This document shows, piece by piece, positions 6,392-12,591 of a stretch of 12,794 nucleotides of DNA (its first letter is position 1; every line of letters starts with the position of its first letter). The translations under genes were made by a program, and so were the position numbers. The notes below the pieces were generated by a model that saw only the letters and a program-made list of their open reading frames with translations, ran no database searches and was not told the DNA's origin. Source of the DNA: Candidatus Shapirobacteria bacterium UBA2283 (GTDB lineage Bacteria; Patescibacteriota; Microgenomatia; UBA12405); NCBI GenBank assembly GCA_002345725.1, contig DDWP01000049.1, positions 1-12,794 of the forward strand. The letters run 5' to 3'.

Positions 6392-6568
6392 TTATGCAAG
6401 TAAGGCTGCATCTGCTGCAGACAATATTTTGAACATTTTTGTTCCTGACTCTGGATCGACGGCTGATGCGGCTGGTCTACCGTTTTTCAACATGACCTTG
6501 GTCACCTGAGACACGTCAACTTCAACTGATTTTCTCAGTTTAACTGAATAAAATTTTATTACTGCCAT
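6392..6568 (-). CDS. DUF5679-like small protein that has lost its zinc-ribbon cysteines (58 aa)
   Basis: This 58-aa protein is translated from an ATG with a perfect Shine-Dalgarno sequence, AGGAGGTGA, 7 nt upstream. The sequence begins MAVIKFYSVKLRKSVEV, contains VMLKNGRPAA (25-34) and DPESGTKMFKIL (38-49), and ends LSAADAALLA. From memory, this follows DUF5679 zinc ribbons closely: those read YCVKC, then MKNGRPA, then CPVCGTKMF. Here the four cysteines are replaced: YCVKC becomes YSVKL and CPVCG becomes DPESG. The fold may therefore persist without zinc. The function of DUF5679 is unknown. The strong ribosome-binding site and a dedicated terminator suggest high expression. It is divergent from the DUF4446 operon. 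The coding call is firm; the family assignment is moderately sure. Confidence 0.85.
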   Translation of the reverse strand: MAVIKFYSVKLRKSVEVDVSQVTKVMLKNGRPAASAVDPESGTKMFKILSAADAALLA

Positions 6569-6575
6569 TATTTCT

Positions 6576-6584
6576 TCACCTCCT
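6576..6584 (-). promoter_or_regulatory. perfect Shine-Dalgarno sequence
   Basis: AGGAGGTGA on the minus strand is fully complementary to the usual 16S rRNA 3' tail and lies 7 nt before the ATG at 6568. It fixes the start of the 58-aa gene. None of the other gene starts in the window has a comparable site. Confidence 0.9.
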
Positions 6585-6588
6585 AAGG

Positions 6589-6617
6589 TATATAAATTAT
6601 TAATTTTGGTTTTGCAA
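6589..6617 (-). promoter_or_regulatory. possible promoter for the 58-aa gene
   Basis: On the minus strand TTGCAA (6617-6612), 17 bp and TATATA (6594-6589) fit a sigma70 promoter. It would start transcription almost inside the Shine-Dalgarno sequence, which is too close to be comfortable. An alternative -10, TATATA at 6692-6687, would give a leader of about 110 nt. The rest of the 6569-6757 gap is AT-rich and shows nothing else that I can name. Confidence 0.35.
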
Positions 6618-6740
6618 ATAAAACATGACTCCTATCACTATCACACAAACACAGCTTAGCACAAAACTTTTCCACAAATCTTTTTTTATATAATTACTTT
6701 CTTTCATTTAGGTTCAAAATCAGTATAGCATAAAGTATTT

Positions 6741-6749
6741 TGTTACAAT
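6741..6749 (+). promoter_or_regulatory. extended -10 promoter for the DUF4446-secF operon
   Basis: TGTTACAAT is an extended -10 element (TGn plus TACAAT) that ends 8 nt before the ATG at 6758. The start of transcription is predicted at about 6756-6758, giving a leaderless mRNA. No clear -35 box is visible. Confidence 0.6.
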
Positions 6750-6757
6750 AACTTGAT

Positions 6758-7108
6758 ATGAATAATTTATTATTACTTCTCGCTTTACTCAACACTTTTT
6801 GGCTAGCTTACCTTACTTTTATTGTATACAAGAAAATAACCGCTATTAGTCATACAAAGTCTGATTCCACAGTCCAGCATTCTTTTAAAGTCGGTTTAAG
6901 TCGATTTAATCCTTTTCAAAATATGGGTGGTGACCAAAGTTTTGTTTTGTGTCTGTTGGATAACACTAATTCAGGTGCTATTATTACTTCATTGCATAAC
7001 CGCGATTCTACTCGTGTCTATGCCAAGCAGATCAAAAATGGTCAAGGTGAAAGCCAGTCACTATCCGACGAGGAAGTTAAGCTTTTGGCCAAAACAGTTA
7101 GTAATTAG
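6758..7108 (+). CDS. DUF4446 family membrane-anchored protein
   Basis: This 116-aa protein has a single N-terminal membrane segment (about residues 3-25) followed by a short linker and a small soluble domain. The domain matches DUF4446 as I know it: GLSRFNPFQNMGGDQSF (about 47-63), then LLDNTNSGAIITSLHNRDS, then VYAKQIKNG and a C-terminal segment SLSDEEVKLLAKTV. The domain probably faces the cytoplasm or cell exterior depending on topology, which cannot be decided here. The function of the family is unknown. It is the first gene of a six-gene operon ending in secF, 15 nt before the DUF3048 gene, and the presence of two membrane-anchored proteins followed by secDF suggests an envelope or export setting. 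The start is fixed by the extended -10 box 8 nt upstream. Confidence 0.88.
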   Translation: MNNLLLLLALLNTFWLAYLTFIVYKKITAISHTKSDSTVQHSFKVGLSRFNPFQNMGGDQSFVLCLLDNTNSGAIITSLHNRDSTRVYAKQIKNGQGESQSLSDEEVKLLAKTVSN

Positions 7109-7123
7109 ACCACAAACATATCA

Positions 7124-8362
7124 ATGAACTCTAAATTGACTCAAATAAGCACTTACGCTGGTATATTTCTATTCTTGCTCGGAATTTCATATTATGGATT
7201 TGGGCAATTTTTCCCCACTACTAGTCAAGGCACCAATCCTAATGGCACTCCTGCAGTCACGCTCGCTCCTCAAAAAACAGGCTCTATTAATGTTTCAGGT
7301 CCAAAGATAGAAGTTTGTCCAATCAATGGTGACTTATTTACTTCAGAAGAGAAAGATATATGGTCAACTCGCCGTCCTATGGCCGTTATGATTGAGAACC
7401 ATCTTGACTCTCGTCCCCAATCTGGCCTTCAAAATGCCGACATTGTTTATGAGGCTGTTGCCGAAGGTGGAATTACCCGGTTCATGGGAATTTTTTATTG
7501 TAACGCTGCTAAGGGTTCTCAATCAAAATATGATGTTGGTCCAGTTCGTTCCGCCCGCACTTATTTTCTTGACTTAGCTTCTGAGTACGCCGACTATCCG
7601 CTTTACGCTCACGTTGGTGGTGCCAACTGTAGTGCCGCTACTCCGGGCGGTCCCTGTACCACTGCCAAGAAAGCCCAAGCCATTGAACAAATATCTCAGT
7701 ATGGCTGGAATAATGCTGGTACCTGGAGTGACTTGTCTCAGTTCTCCCTGTCTTACAAAGCTTGCCGTCGTGAGCCTGAAAGAACCGGTGAGGTTAGAGC
7801 TACCGAACACTCTGTTTATTGCTCTACTACTGAAATGTATAATGTCGCTGCCAACCGTGGTCTTACCAACCTTACAACTGTCAATAAAACTAGTTGGGAC
7901 AAAAACTACCGACCTTGGAGCTTTAAGCAGAAAGACTCTCCTGTATCGACCGACGTTGTCGCCAACATATCTTTTGATTTTTGGGCTGGATACAAAGACT
8001 ATTCTGTTAGTTGGAAATACGATTCATCTACCAATCGCTACATCAGAAGTAATGATGGTCAGGTGCAAATTGACTTCAACACTCAAGAACCTTTGTACAC
8101 CAAGAACCTAGTTGTTCAATATACCAAGGAAACACGTGCCGTTGACGTGCATGGTCACCTCCTCTACGACTTAATTGGCTCAGGTACTGGAATCCTTTAC
8201 CAGAATGGTGGTCGCCAGGAGATAACCTGGTCTAAGGCCAATAGAATTTCTCGAACCATATATAAAGACAAGTCCGGTGCTGAGGTTAACTTTGTTCCGG
8301 GGATGGTCTGGGTGGAGATATTACCAATTGGTAACAAAATAAATTATGAAGGTCAGTCATAG
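7124..8362 (+). CDS. DUF3048 (YerB-like) membrane-anchored extracytoplasmic protein
   Basis: The 412-aa protein starts with a short basic region and one hydrophobic segment (about residues 9-28) that acts as an uncleaved anchor or signal peptide; no lipobox cysteine is seen, unlike B. subtilis YerB. A Thr/Pro/Gly-rich linker leads into the N-terminal DUF3048 domain: RRPMAVMIENH (83-93), SGLQNADIVYEAVAEGG (100-116) and VGPVRSARTYF (138-148). The C-terminal DUF3048 domain carries SFDFWAGYKDYSVSWKYD, IGSGTGILYQNGGRQEITW (about 352-370) and FVPGMVWVEILP near the end. The biochemical role of the family is not known. The coding end overlaps the next gene by 17 nt. Position in an operon with secD and secF fits a secreted or surface-exposed protein. 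There is no Shine-Dalgarno sequence, so coupling to the upstream gene is likely. Confidence 0.93.
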   Translation: MNSKLTQISTYAGIFLFLLGISYYGFGQFFPTTSQGTNPNGTPAVTLAPQKTGSINVSGPKIEVCPINGDLFTSEEKDIWSTRRPMAVMIENHLDSRPQSGLQNADIVYEAVAEGGITRFMGIFYCNAAKGSQSKYDVGPVRSARTYFLDLASEYADYPLYAHVGGANCSAATPGGPCTTAKKAQAIEQISQYGWNNAGTWSDLSQFSLSYKACRREPERTGEVRATEHSVYCSTTEMYNVAANRGLTNLTTVNKTSWDKNYRPWSFKQKDSPVSTDVVANISFDFWAGYKDYSVSWKYDSSTNRYIRSNDGQVQIDFNTQEPLYTKNLVVQYTKETRAVDVHGHLLYDLIGSGTGILYQNGGRQEITWSKANRISRTIYKDKSGAEVNFVPGMVWVEILPIGNKINYEGQS

Positions 8363-8936
8363 TTTCAAAAAACTTCTTACTTCTCAGACCAGGCTTAAGT
8401 TAATTAATATATTTTTTTATTCTCCGATCGAAATATATTATGTCCGTCAACTTGTTAGATTGACTGGTGAAGAGATAAATTCTGTTAGACGAGAACTTGA
8501 TAACTTATTGTCTTCATCTATTGTTCTCAAAGAAACTAGAGGTAATCGTCTTTATTATTGGGCCAATCCCGATCACTACTTATACTACGATTTAGTTGTT
8601 CTGGCCAATAAACATTCTGGTCTCGGAGCTAGTTTCCAAGAAAACAGACTAAAATTGGGTAAATTACGAGCTCTTTTTTACAGTCAGGACTTTACTTTTC
8701 ATTCTCAAGACAATCAAGATAGCATCGACATGTTGATTATTGGCGACGTTTCTTTAAAGATAACCCAAGATCTAGTCAAACCTGAAGAATCCACTCTTGG
8801 ACGTGAGATAAATTATATGGTCATGGATCGGTCAGAGCTTCATCTTCGTCTCTCAAAAAGAGATCCAGTTTTGGTTGATTTCTTTTTAAAGTATCCTGTT
8901 CTAGTTATCGGCAACCCCTCCAATTTCATGAAATAA
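8346..8936 (+). CDS. winged-helix protein with a degenerate nucleotidyltransferase-like domain
   Basis: The 196-aa protein has an N-terminal winged-helix domain (about residues 1-72): helix TSQTRLKLINIFF, then IYYVRQLVRLTGEEINSVRRELDNL as the helix-turn-helix, then a wing GNRLYYWANPD. The C-terminal part (about 100-190) resembles the MNT-type nucleotidyltransferase fold common in archaeal and CPR regulators: ALFYSQDFTFHSQDNQD stands where catalytic proteins have a GSxxRG...D.D motif, followed by SIDMLIIGDV and GREINYMVMDRSELHLR. The GS and the paired aspartates are not intact, so it is probably a non-catalytic sensor or partner domain. The start overlaps the DUF3048 gene by 17 nt and the stop overlaps the next start (TAATG). 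It may regulate this operon, but no target site is seen. Confidence 0.82.
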   Translation: MKVSHSFKKLLTSQTRLKLINIFFYSPIEIYYVRQLVRLTGEEINSVRRELDNLLSSSIVLKETRGNRLYYWANPDHYLYYDLVVLANKHSGLGASFQENRLKLGKLRALFYSQDFTFHSQDNQDSIDMLIIGDVSLKITQDLVKPEESTLGREINYMVMDRSELHLRLSKRDPVLVDFFLKYPVLVIGNPSNFMK

Positions 8937-9133
8937 TGGCAAACTTTAGAAAAGTCATCAAGACAGGCAATAGTCTAGCAATCACCATCCCTTCTAAAGT
9001 TGCCGCTTCTTTCTCTCTTAAAGAAGGGGACTTTGCTCAATTAAAAGTCAATCGCACCAAGACTTCTCTAACTTATGTCTTCACTGGTCACCCTCGACAA
9101 TTGTCACTTATTAGTCAATCAAAAACAAAATGA
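8936..9133 (+). CDS. AbrB/MazE-like SpoVT-fold DNA-binding protein (65 aa)
   Basis: This small protein carries one swapped-hairpin AbrB domain: FRKVIKTGNSLAITIPSKVA (4-23) and SFSLKEGDFAQLKV (26-39), the classical KxG.S..itIP...a..l.l..GD pattern. Such proteins dimerise and bind DNA. Its C-terminal tail (TGHPRQLSLISQSKTK) is short and basic. In toxin-antitoxin loci this fold is the antitoxin, but no toxin gene (MazF, PIN or similar) is next to it, so it is more likely a standalone regulator. It overlaps the upstream gene by 1 nt (TAATG) and secD by 4 nt (ATGA), a tight translational coupling. Whether it and the preceding winged-helix protein together control the operon is not shown by the sequence. 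Confidence 0.85.
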   Translation: MANFRKVIKTGNSLAITIPSKVAASFSLKEGDFAQLKVNRTKTSLTYVFTGHPRQLSLISQSKTK

Positions 9134-10476
9134 ACACTCCTCCTGTAGCTAAAAAAACTTGGAAAGTATTTTGGAGCATAATTGCCATGTCTGTCGTGGC
9201 ACTAGTTATGAATCTACCCTCTGAGTTTTCTCTTTTTGGTAGAAGCTTTTATCGTCCCAATTTTGCTATTAATATTGCCGGTAATACTTATAGTAAAGAC
9301 CTTGATCTGAAATACGGTCTAGACCTTGCTGGAGGTTCTGCCCTGGTTTATAAAGTTAATTCAGAAAACGTGTCTTCCGGCGACCTTCCTTCTGCTCTAG
9401 AGTCTCTTAAGGGCAATATTGAAAGAAGAGTTAATTTATTTGGTATCAGTGAGGCCAACGTCCAACTGTCAACCGTTGGCGAACAGCATCGTTTGACTAT
9501 TGAATTACCCGGTGTTACCGACATAAATCAAGCCATTGATTTAATTGGTAAGACTGCCCAGCTTAGTTTCAAAGGTATAATCGACGTTGCTCCAGAAGCT
9601 ACTAGTACCGCCACTATTGATGATGTTCTTAAGGACACTGGTCTCAATGGTTCTCACCTAATCAGGTCAATGCCCCAACCAAATCCAAATACTGGTCAAA
9701 TCGAAGTTTCTTTAGAGTTTGATGCTGAGGGCGCTAAATTGTTTGAAAAGGCGACCAAGGACTATCTTAATAAAAGGATTGCTATTGTTTTGGATGGAGA
9801 AGTCATTACTGCCCCAACTGTTCAATCAGTTATTCCCGATGGTAAAGCAGTTATTAATGGTAACTTTGACACCCAGTCCGCTAAGTCTCTCACTGCTCAG
9901 CTTAATGCTGGTGCCCTACCTCTTTCTATAGAGCTGATTCAGCAGACAACTGTTGGTGCAACTCTGGGTAAAGACTCAGTCGAAAAAGGTTTTTATGCCG
10001 GCATGGTTGGTCTACTACTAGTGGCTATATTTATGATCGGTAATTATGGATATCTTGGTTTCATCTCCTGCTTGGCATTAATAATTTATGGCCTCATTAC
10101 TCTCACTCTTTATCGTCTAATCCCAGTCACTTTAACTTTCCCTGGTCTGGTTGGCTTTATTCTTTCCATCGGTATGGCAGTCGATAGTAACATTCTTATA
10201 TTCGAGCGTTTCCGTGAAGAATTACGAGACGGCAAGCCCTGGAGTATAGCTATGGAGCTTGCTTTTGGTAAAGCTTGGGACTCTATCAAGGATGCTAACA
10301 CTTCCACTATTATTACCGGCTTAATTCTCTTTAACCCCTTTAATTGGAGTTTCCTTAACACTAGTGGTATGGTCAGAGGTTTCGCCGTTACTCTAATTCT
10401 AGGTATTTTTATTAGTATCTTCACTGGTGTCTTTGTTACCAGAAATTTATTAAGAGTTCTCGCCCGTAAAAACTAA
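9130..10476 (+). CDS. secD: protein translocase subunit SecD
   Basis: SecD works with SecF to support late stages of Sec-dependent export, using the proton motive force. The 448-aa protein is shorter than E. coli SecD (615 aa) because of a smaller extracytoplasmic region. TM1 is at about 12-29, followed by the conserved YGLDLAGG (62-69), the P1 domain with LDGEVITAPTVQS (221-233) and GALPLS (261-266), and then the C-terminal membrane domain with GMAVDSNILIFERFREEL (348-365), the SecD signature in which most homologues have AVDANVLIFER. Its ATG overlaps the AbrB gene's stop by 4 nt. SecF follows after 2 nt. The two are clearly cotranscribed. No unusual residue beyond the Ala-to-Ser change in the signature is seen. 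Confidence 0.97.
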   Translation: MNTPPVAKKTWKVFWSIIAMSVVALVMNLPSEFSLFGRSFYRPNFAINIAGNTYSKDLDLKYGLDLAGGSALVYKVNSENVSSGDLPSALESLKGNIERRVNLFGISEANVQLSTVGEQHRLTIELPGVTDINQAIDLIGKTAQLSFKGIIDVAPEATSTATIDDVLKDTGLNGSHLIRSMPQPNPNTGQIEVSLEFDAEGAKLFEKATKDYLNKRIAIVLDGEVITAPTVQSVIPDGKAVINGNFDTQSAKSLTAQLNAGALPLSIELIQQTTVGATLGKDSVEKGFYAGMVGLLLVAIFMIGNYGYLGFISCLALIIYGLITLTLYRLIPVTLTFPGLVGFILSIGMAVDSNILIFERFREELRDGKPWSIAMELAFGKAWDSIKDANTSTIITGLILFNPFNWSFLNTSGMVRGFAVTLILGIFISIFTGVFVTRNLLRVLARKN

Positions 10477-10478
10477 CT

Positions 10479-11312
10479 ATGAATATCATGAAATTTCGTC
10501 CACTTTTCTTTGTCATTTCTTGTTCACTCCTATTGATTTCTTCTTTCTCTATCTGGAAATGGGGTTTCAAACAATCAATTGACTTCTCAGGTGGTACCGT
10601 TTGGGAATTTCAAACTACCGCTGATATTCAAAAGACTTTTTTAGAAAATAATGTCGATATTATCTCTTTAAATAATCAAACTGTTAAATTCAAAAGTATT
10701 AACCAAGAAGAAAAATTAATGCTTGAGTCAAGTTTCAAGAAGGCGGATCCTAATTTTCAAGAATTACGTTTCGAGACTCTCGGTCCAAGTCTTGGTAAAG
10801 AGTTAATGCAAAAGACCGTTGCTGCTATCATCCTATCCTCGCTATTCTTGCTTCTGTTTATTGGTTCCAAGTTCAAAGACTTTTCTTTTGGTGCTTCAGC
10901 TATCCTGGCTATGTTCCATGACGCTTTTATTCTTATTGGCGCTTTCTCTATTTTGGGTCATTTTTTTGGAGCCGAACTCGACGCTCTGTTTGTCACCGCC
11001 CTACTCACCACTCTCTCTGCTTCCACCCACGATACTATTGTGACTTTCGATCGTATTCGCGAGTTAAAGAGGAAAAATATTAAAGTTGAATGGCTGCCTT
11101 TAGCCAACCAAGCTGTTTCTGAAGTTATCGTTAGGTCAATTAATAACTCTATGACCATTATCTTCATGCTCTTGGCCCTAGTAGCCCTAGGAGGGGAGAC
11201 AACCCGTTGGTTTGCCACTGCCCTACTTATTGGTGTTGTTTCCGGTACTTATTCTTCTGTCGCTGTCGCCATCCCCCTTGTTTTGTTTTGGAAAGGTAGA
11301 AAGAAGCACTAA
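10479..11312 (+). CDS. secF: protein translocase subunit SecF
   Basis: SecF is the membrane partner of SecD in the Sec translocase. The 277-aa protein has TM1 at about 8-28, the conserved DFSGGT (35-40), a small extracytoplasmic domain (about 41-108), and the C-terminal membrane domain with SASTHDTIVTFDRIREL (180-196), the SecF counterpart of GYSxNDTVVVFDRIRE; the Asn is a His here. The start is the ATG 2 nt after secD; an ATG three codons later is possible but less likely. It is the last gene of the operon. Its stop codon overlaps the stop of the convergent winged-helix gene by 4 nt, and I see no intrinsic terminator. Confidence 0.96.
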   Translation: MNIMKFRPLFFVISCSLLLISSFSIWKWGFKQSIDFSGGTVWEFQTTADIQKTFLENNVDIISLNNQTVKFKSINQEEKLMLESSFKKADPNFQELRFETLGPSLGKELMQKTVAAIILSSLFLLLFIGSKFKDFSFGASAILAMFHDAFILIGAFSILGHFFGAELDALFVTALLTTLSASTHDTIVTFDRIRELKRKNIKVEWLPLANQAVSEVIVRSINNSMTIIFMLLALVALGGETTRWFATALLIGVVSGTYSSVAVAIPLVLFWKGRKKH

Positions 11313-12331
11313 TTCTTCAGCACATATCCCTTCCCTCTCATTGTCTGGATGAAAGATCCAGATATTCCGTTCGCCTCCAAGCTATCTCTAATTCTCTGAA
11401 TTGTTTTTGAAATTGCATAAAGCGAAAAGTCGTCATCACTTCTTGAAGTCACTTGGGCGATTTCATCAAAAGTAGTCACCTGATTTTCATTTTCAATTAA
11501 TTTATCCAGCACCAATGACTCTTGTGGCGACAAATCCATAATTTTTTTATCAAATAACATTGGTTGTCCGTCTACACTCTTAAAAGGTTTTTCAAAACTA
11601 GGCAATCCCAATTTTTTATAAAAAGCATCGCTTTGTTTTAGTATTTCTGCATTTTGTTTTGTTCTAGTTGTTTTTATTGTTGGTTCGTAAAATTTTATAT
11701 CATGATGTTTACTAATCACCTTACCTATGGCCGACTCAGTTATTAGCCAATCGACCAACATTTCCGCTTCCTGCCATGAGCCATCTAGTTTTTTGTAGAT
11801 ACTATCTCTAGTTAAGGCCGACAATATCGATTCCACTAGTCCATATATAAAGTCTTGATCATTTCTCAAGTAGACTATCAAGCCACCCGGTAACTTTTCT
11901 GGTACATTAAATGAACTTTTGGTCCCAAATATGGTTGGATGTATAGTAATACTTTTGACCGATCCGCTTAGTCCTGGAATTACTTTTCCTACAGTCTCAA
12001 AAAAATCTTCTTCTATTTCCTTCCAGATATTGTTATTTTTATTTATCTCCGGTTTTGGACAACTTGTCTTTTCAAGCATTACGACTAATTCATCAATTAT
12101 TACTTGGTCGATATTAGAGTTCATTCTATATACATCAACTTTAGACACTTTTTCCCAGAATTTATTAATTTTTTTATAATCAAGATCCGGCAAATAAACA
12201 GCATTACTATCTTGGCAAGGCAACACATTAAATCCATTCAATCGGTAGAATCCTACCACCATCTGTCTAGCAGTATGAACTATTCGTCTAGCTTCAGTTT
12301 CTAGGCTGTATTCCCATTTAATCTCCACCAC
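11309..12331 (-). CDS. PhoB/OmpR-type winged-helix protein with an unrecognised N-terminal domain
   Basis: The C-terminal part of this 340-aa protein (about 255-340) is a PhoB/OmpR-type winged helix: DLSPQESLVLDKLIENE, then a long recognition-helix segment ISKTIQRIRDSLEANG, and FIQTMRGKGYVL, the typical last strand pair. There is no receiver domain. The N-terminal 250 residues are unlike known regulators to me; VESILSAL (166-173) and SWQEAEMLVDWL (185-196) stand where a HExxH metallopeptidase helix and its third-ligand helix might sit, but the zinc-ligand histidines are absent. The start is GTG at 12331; the second GTG at 12328 fits the promoter better, as a TATAAT ends 5 nt before it. A strong TTGACA/TATAAT promoter precedes it. 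The stop overlaps secF by 4 nt in antisense. It is probably a DNA-binding regulator; its ligand is unknown. Confidence 0.82.
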   Translation of the reverse strand: MVEIKWEYSLETEARRIVHTARQMVVGFYRLNGFNVLPCQDSNAVYLPDLDYKKINKFWEKVSKVDVYRMNSNIDQVIIDELVVMLEKTSCPKPEINKNNNIWKEIEEDFFETVGKVIPGLSGSVKSITIHPTIFGTKSSFNVPEKLPGGLIVYLRNDQDFIYGLVESILSALTRDSIYKKLDGSWQEAEMLVDWLITESAIGKVISKHHDIKFYEPTIKTTRTKQNAEILKQSDAFYKKLGLPSFEKPFKSVDGQPMLFDKKIMDLSPQESLVLDKLIENENQVTTFDEIAQVTSRSDDDFSLYAISKTIQRIRDSLEANGISGSFIQTMRGKGYVLKN

Positions 12332-12333
12332 CT

Positions 12334-12363
12334 ATTATACTATAGGACATATATCGTTGTCAA
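12334..12363 (-). promoter_or_regulatory. consensus sigma70 promoter for the winged-helix gene
   Basis: On the minus strand a perfect TTGACA (12363-12358) and a perfect TATAAT (12339-12334) are 18 bp apart. The -10 ends only 2 nt before the first GTG and 5 nt before the second, so transcription should begin at the second GTG, again a leaderless mRNA. The AGGTGG next to the start resembles a Shine-Dalgarno sequence but is too close to act as one. Confidence 0.8.
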
Positions 12364-12393
12364 TTTCAGTCAAGATGTATTTTAAAACAGAGT

Positions 12394-12399
12394 TATTAT
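12394..12399 (+). promoter_or_regulatory. putative -10 box for the 61-aa coiled-coil gene
   Basis: TATTAT ends 6 nt before the ATG at 12406, the same geometry as the other leaderless candidates. The possible -35 region (TCAAGA at 12370) matches consensus poorly. Confidence 0.35.
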
Positions 12400-12405
12400 C
12401 CTCAC

Positions 12406-12591
12406 ATGCCAGATAGAATAAAAGAACTGAGAGCAGAGTTAAAGCAAGCAAAAAAAGAATTGAAAGATGCTCCTGTTGTATACACTTGTCGAATAGATGC
12501 TGATCCTAGTGAGGAATGTGTGCGTGGTCAGCGGGTAAAGGATATACAAGAAGAATTGACGAAATTAATCGTGGGAAGAATCACTTCCTAG
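12406..12591 (+). CDS. small charged hypothetical protein (61 aa)
   Basis: I do not recognise this protein. It is highly charged and mostly helical: IKELRAELKQAKKELKDA (5-22) and RVKDIQEELTKLIVG (43-57) could form an antiparallel helical hairpin. The connecting segment VYTCRIDADPSEECVRG has two cysteines (about residues 28 and 38), which could form a disulphide or, in a dimer, bind a metal. No signal peptide or membrane segment is present. The ATG stands 6 nt after a -10-like TATTAT. The last 27 nt overlap the end of the convergent tRNA nucleotidyltransferase gene, which lowers confidence slightly, although convergent overlaps are the rule in this window. The function is unknown. Confidence 0.55.
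   Translation: MPDRIKELRAELKQAKKELKDAPVVYTCRIDADPSEECVRGQRVKDIQEELTKLIVGRITS

Noticed and set aside
6569..6757. Riboswitch or small RNA in the divergent gap
   Set aside because: The gap is AT-rich and contains promoter-like boxes, but I found no conserved riboswitch core and no stable hairpin.
7614..8111. 165-aa open frame on the plus strand inside the DUF3048 gene
   Set aside because: It is out of frame with a clearly conserved protein, rich in Leu, Pro and Val in a way typical of shadow frames, and has no initiation signal.
8936..9133. Toxin-antitoxin locus suggested by the MazE-like fold
   Set aside because: No toxin-like gene (MazF, PIN, RelE or similar) is adjacent on either side; the neighbours are a winged-helix protein and secD.
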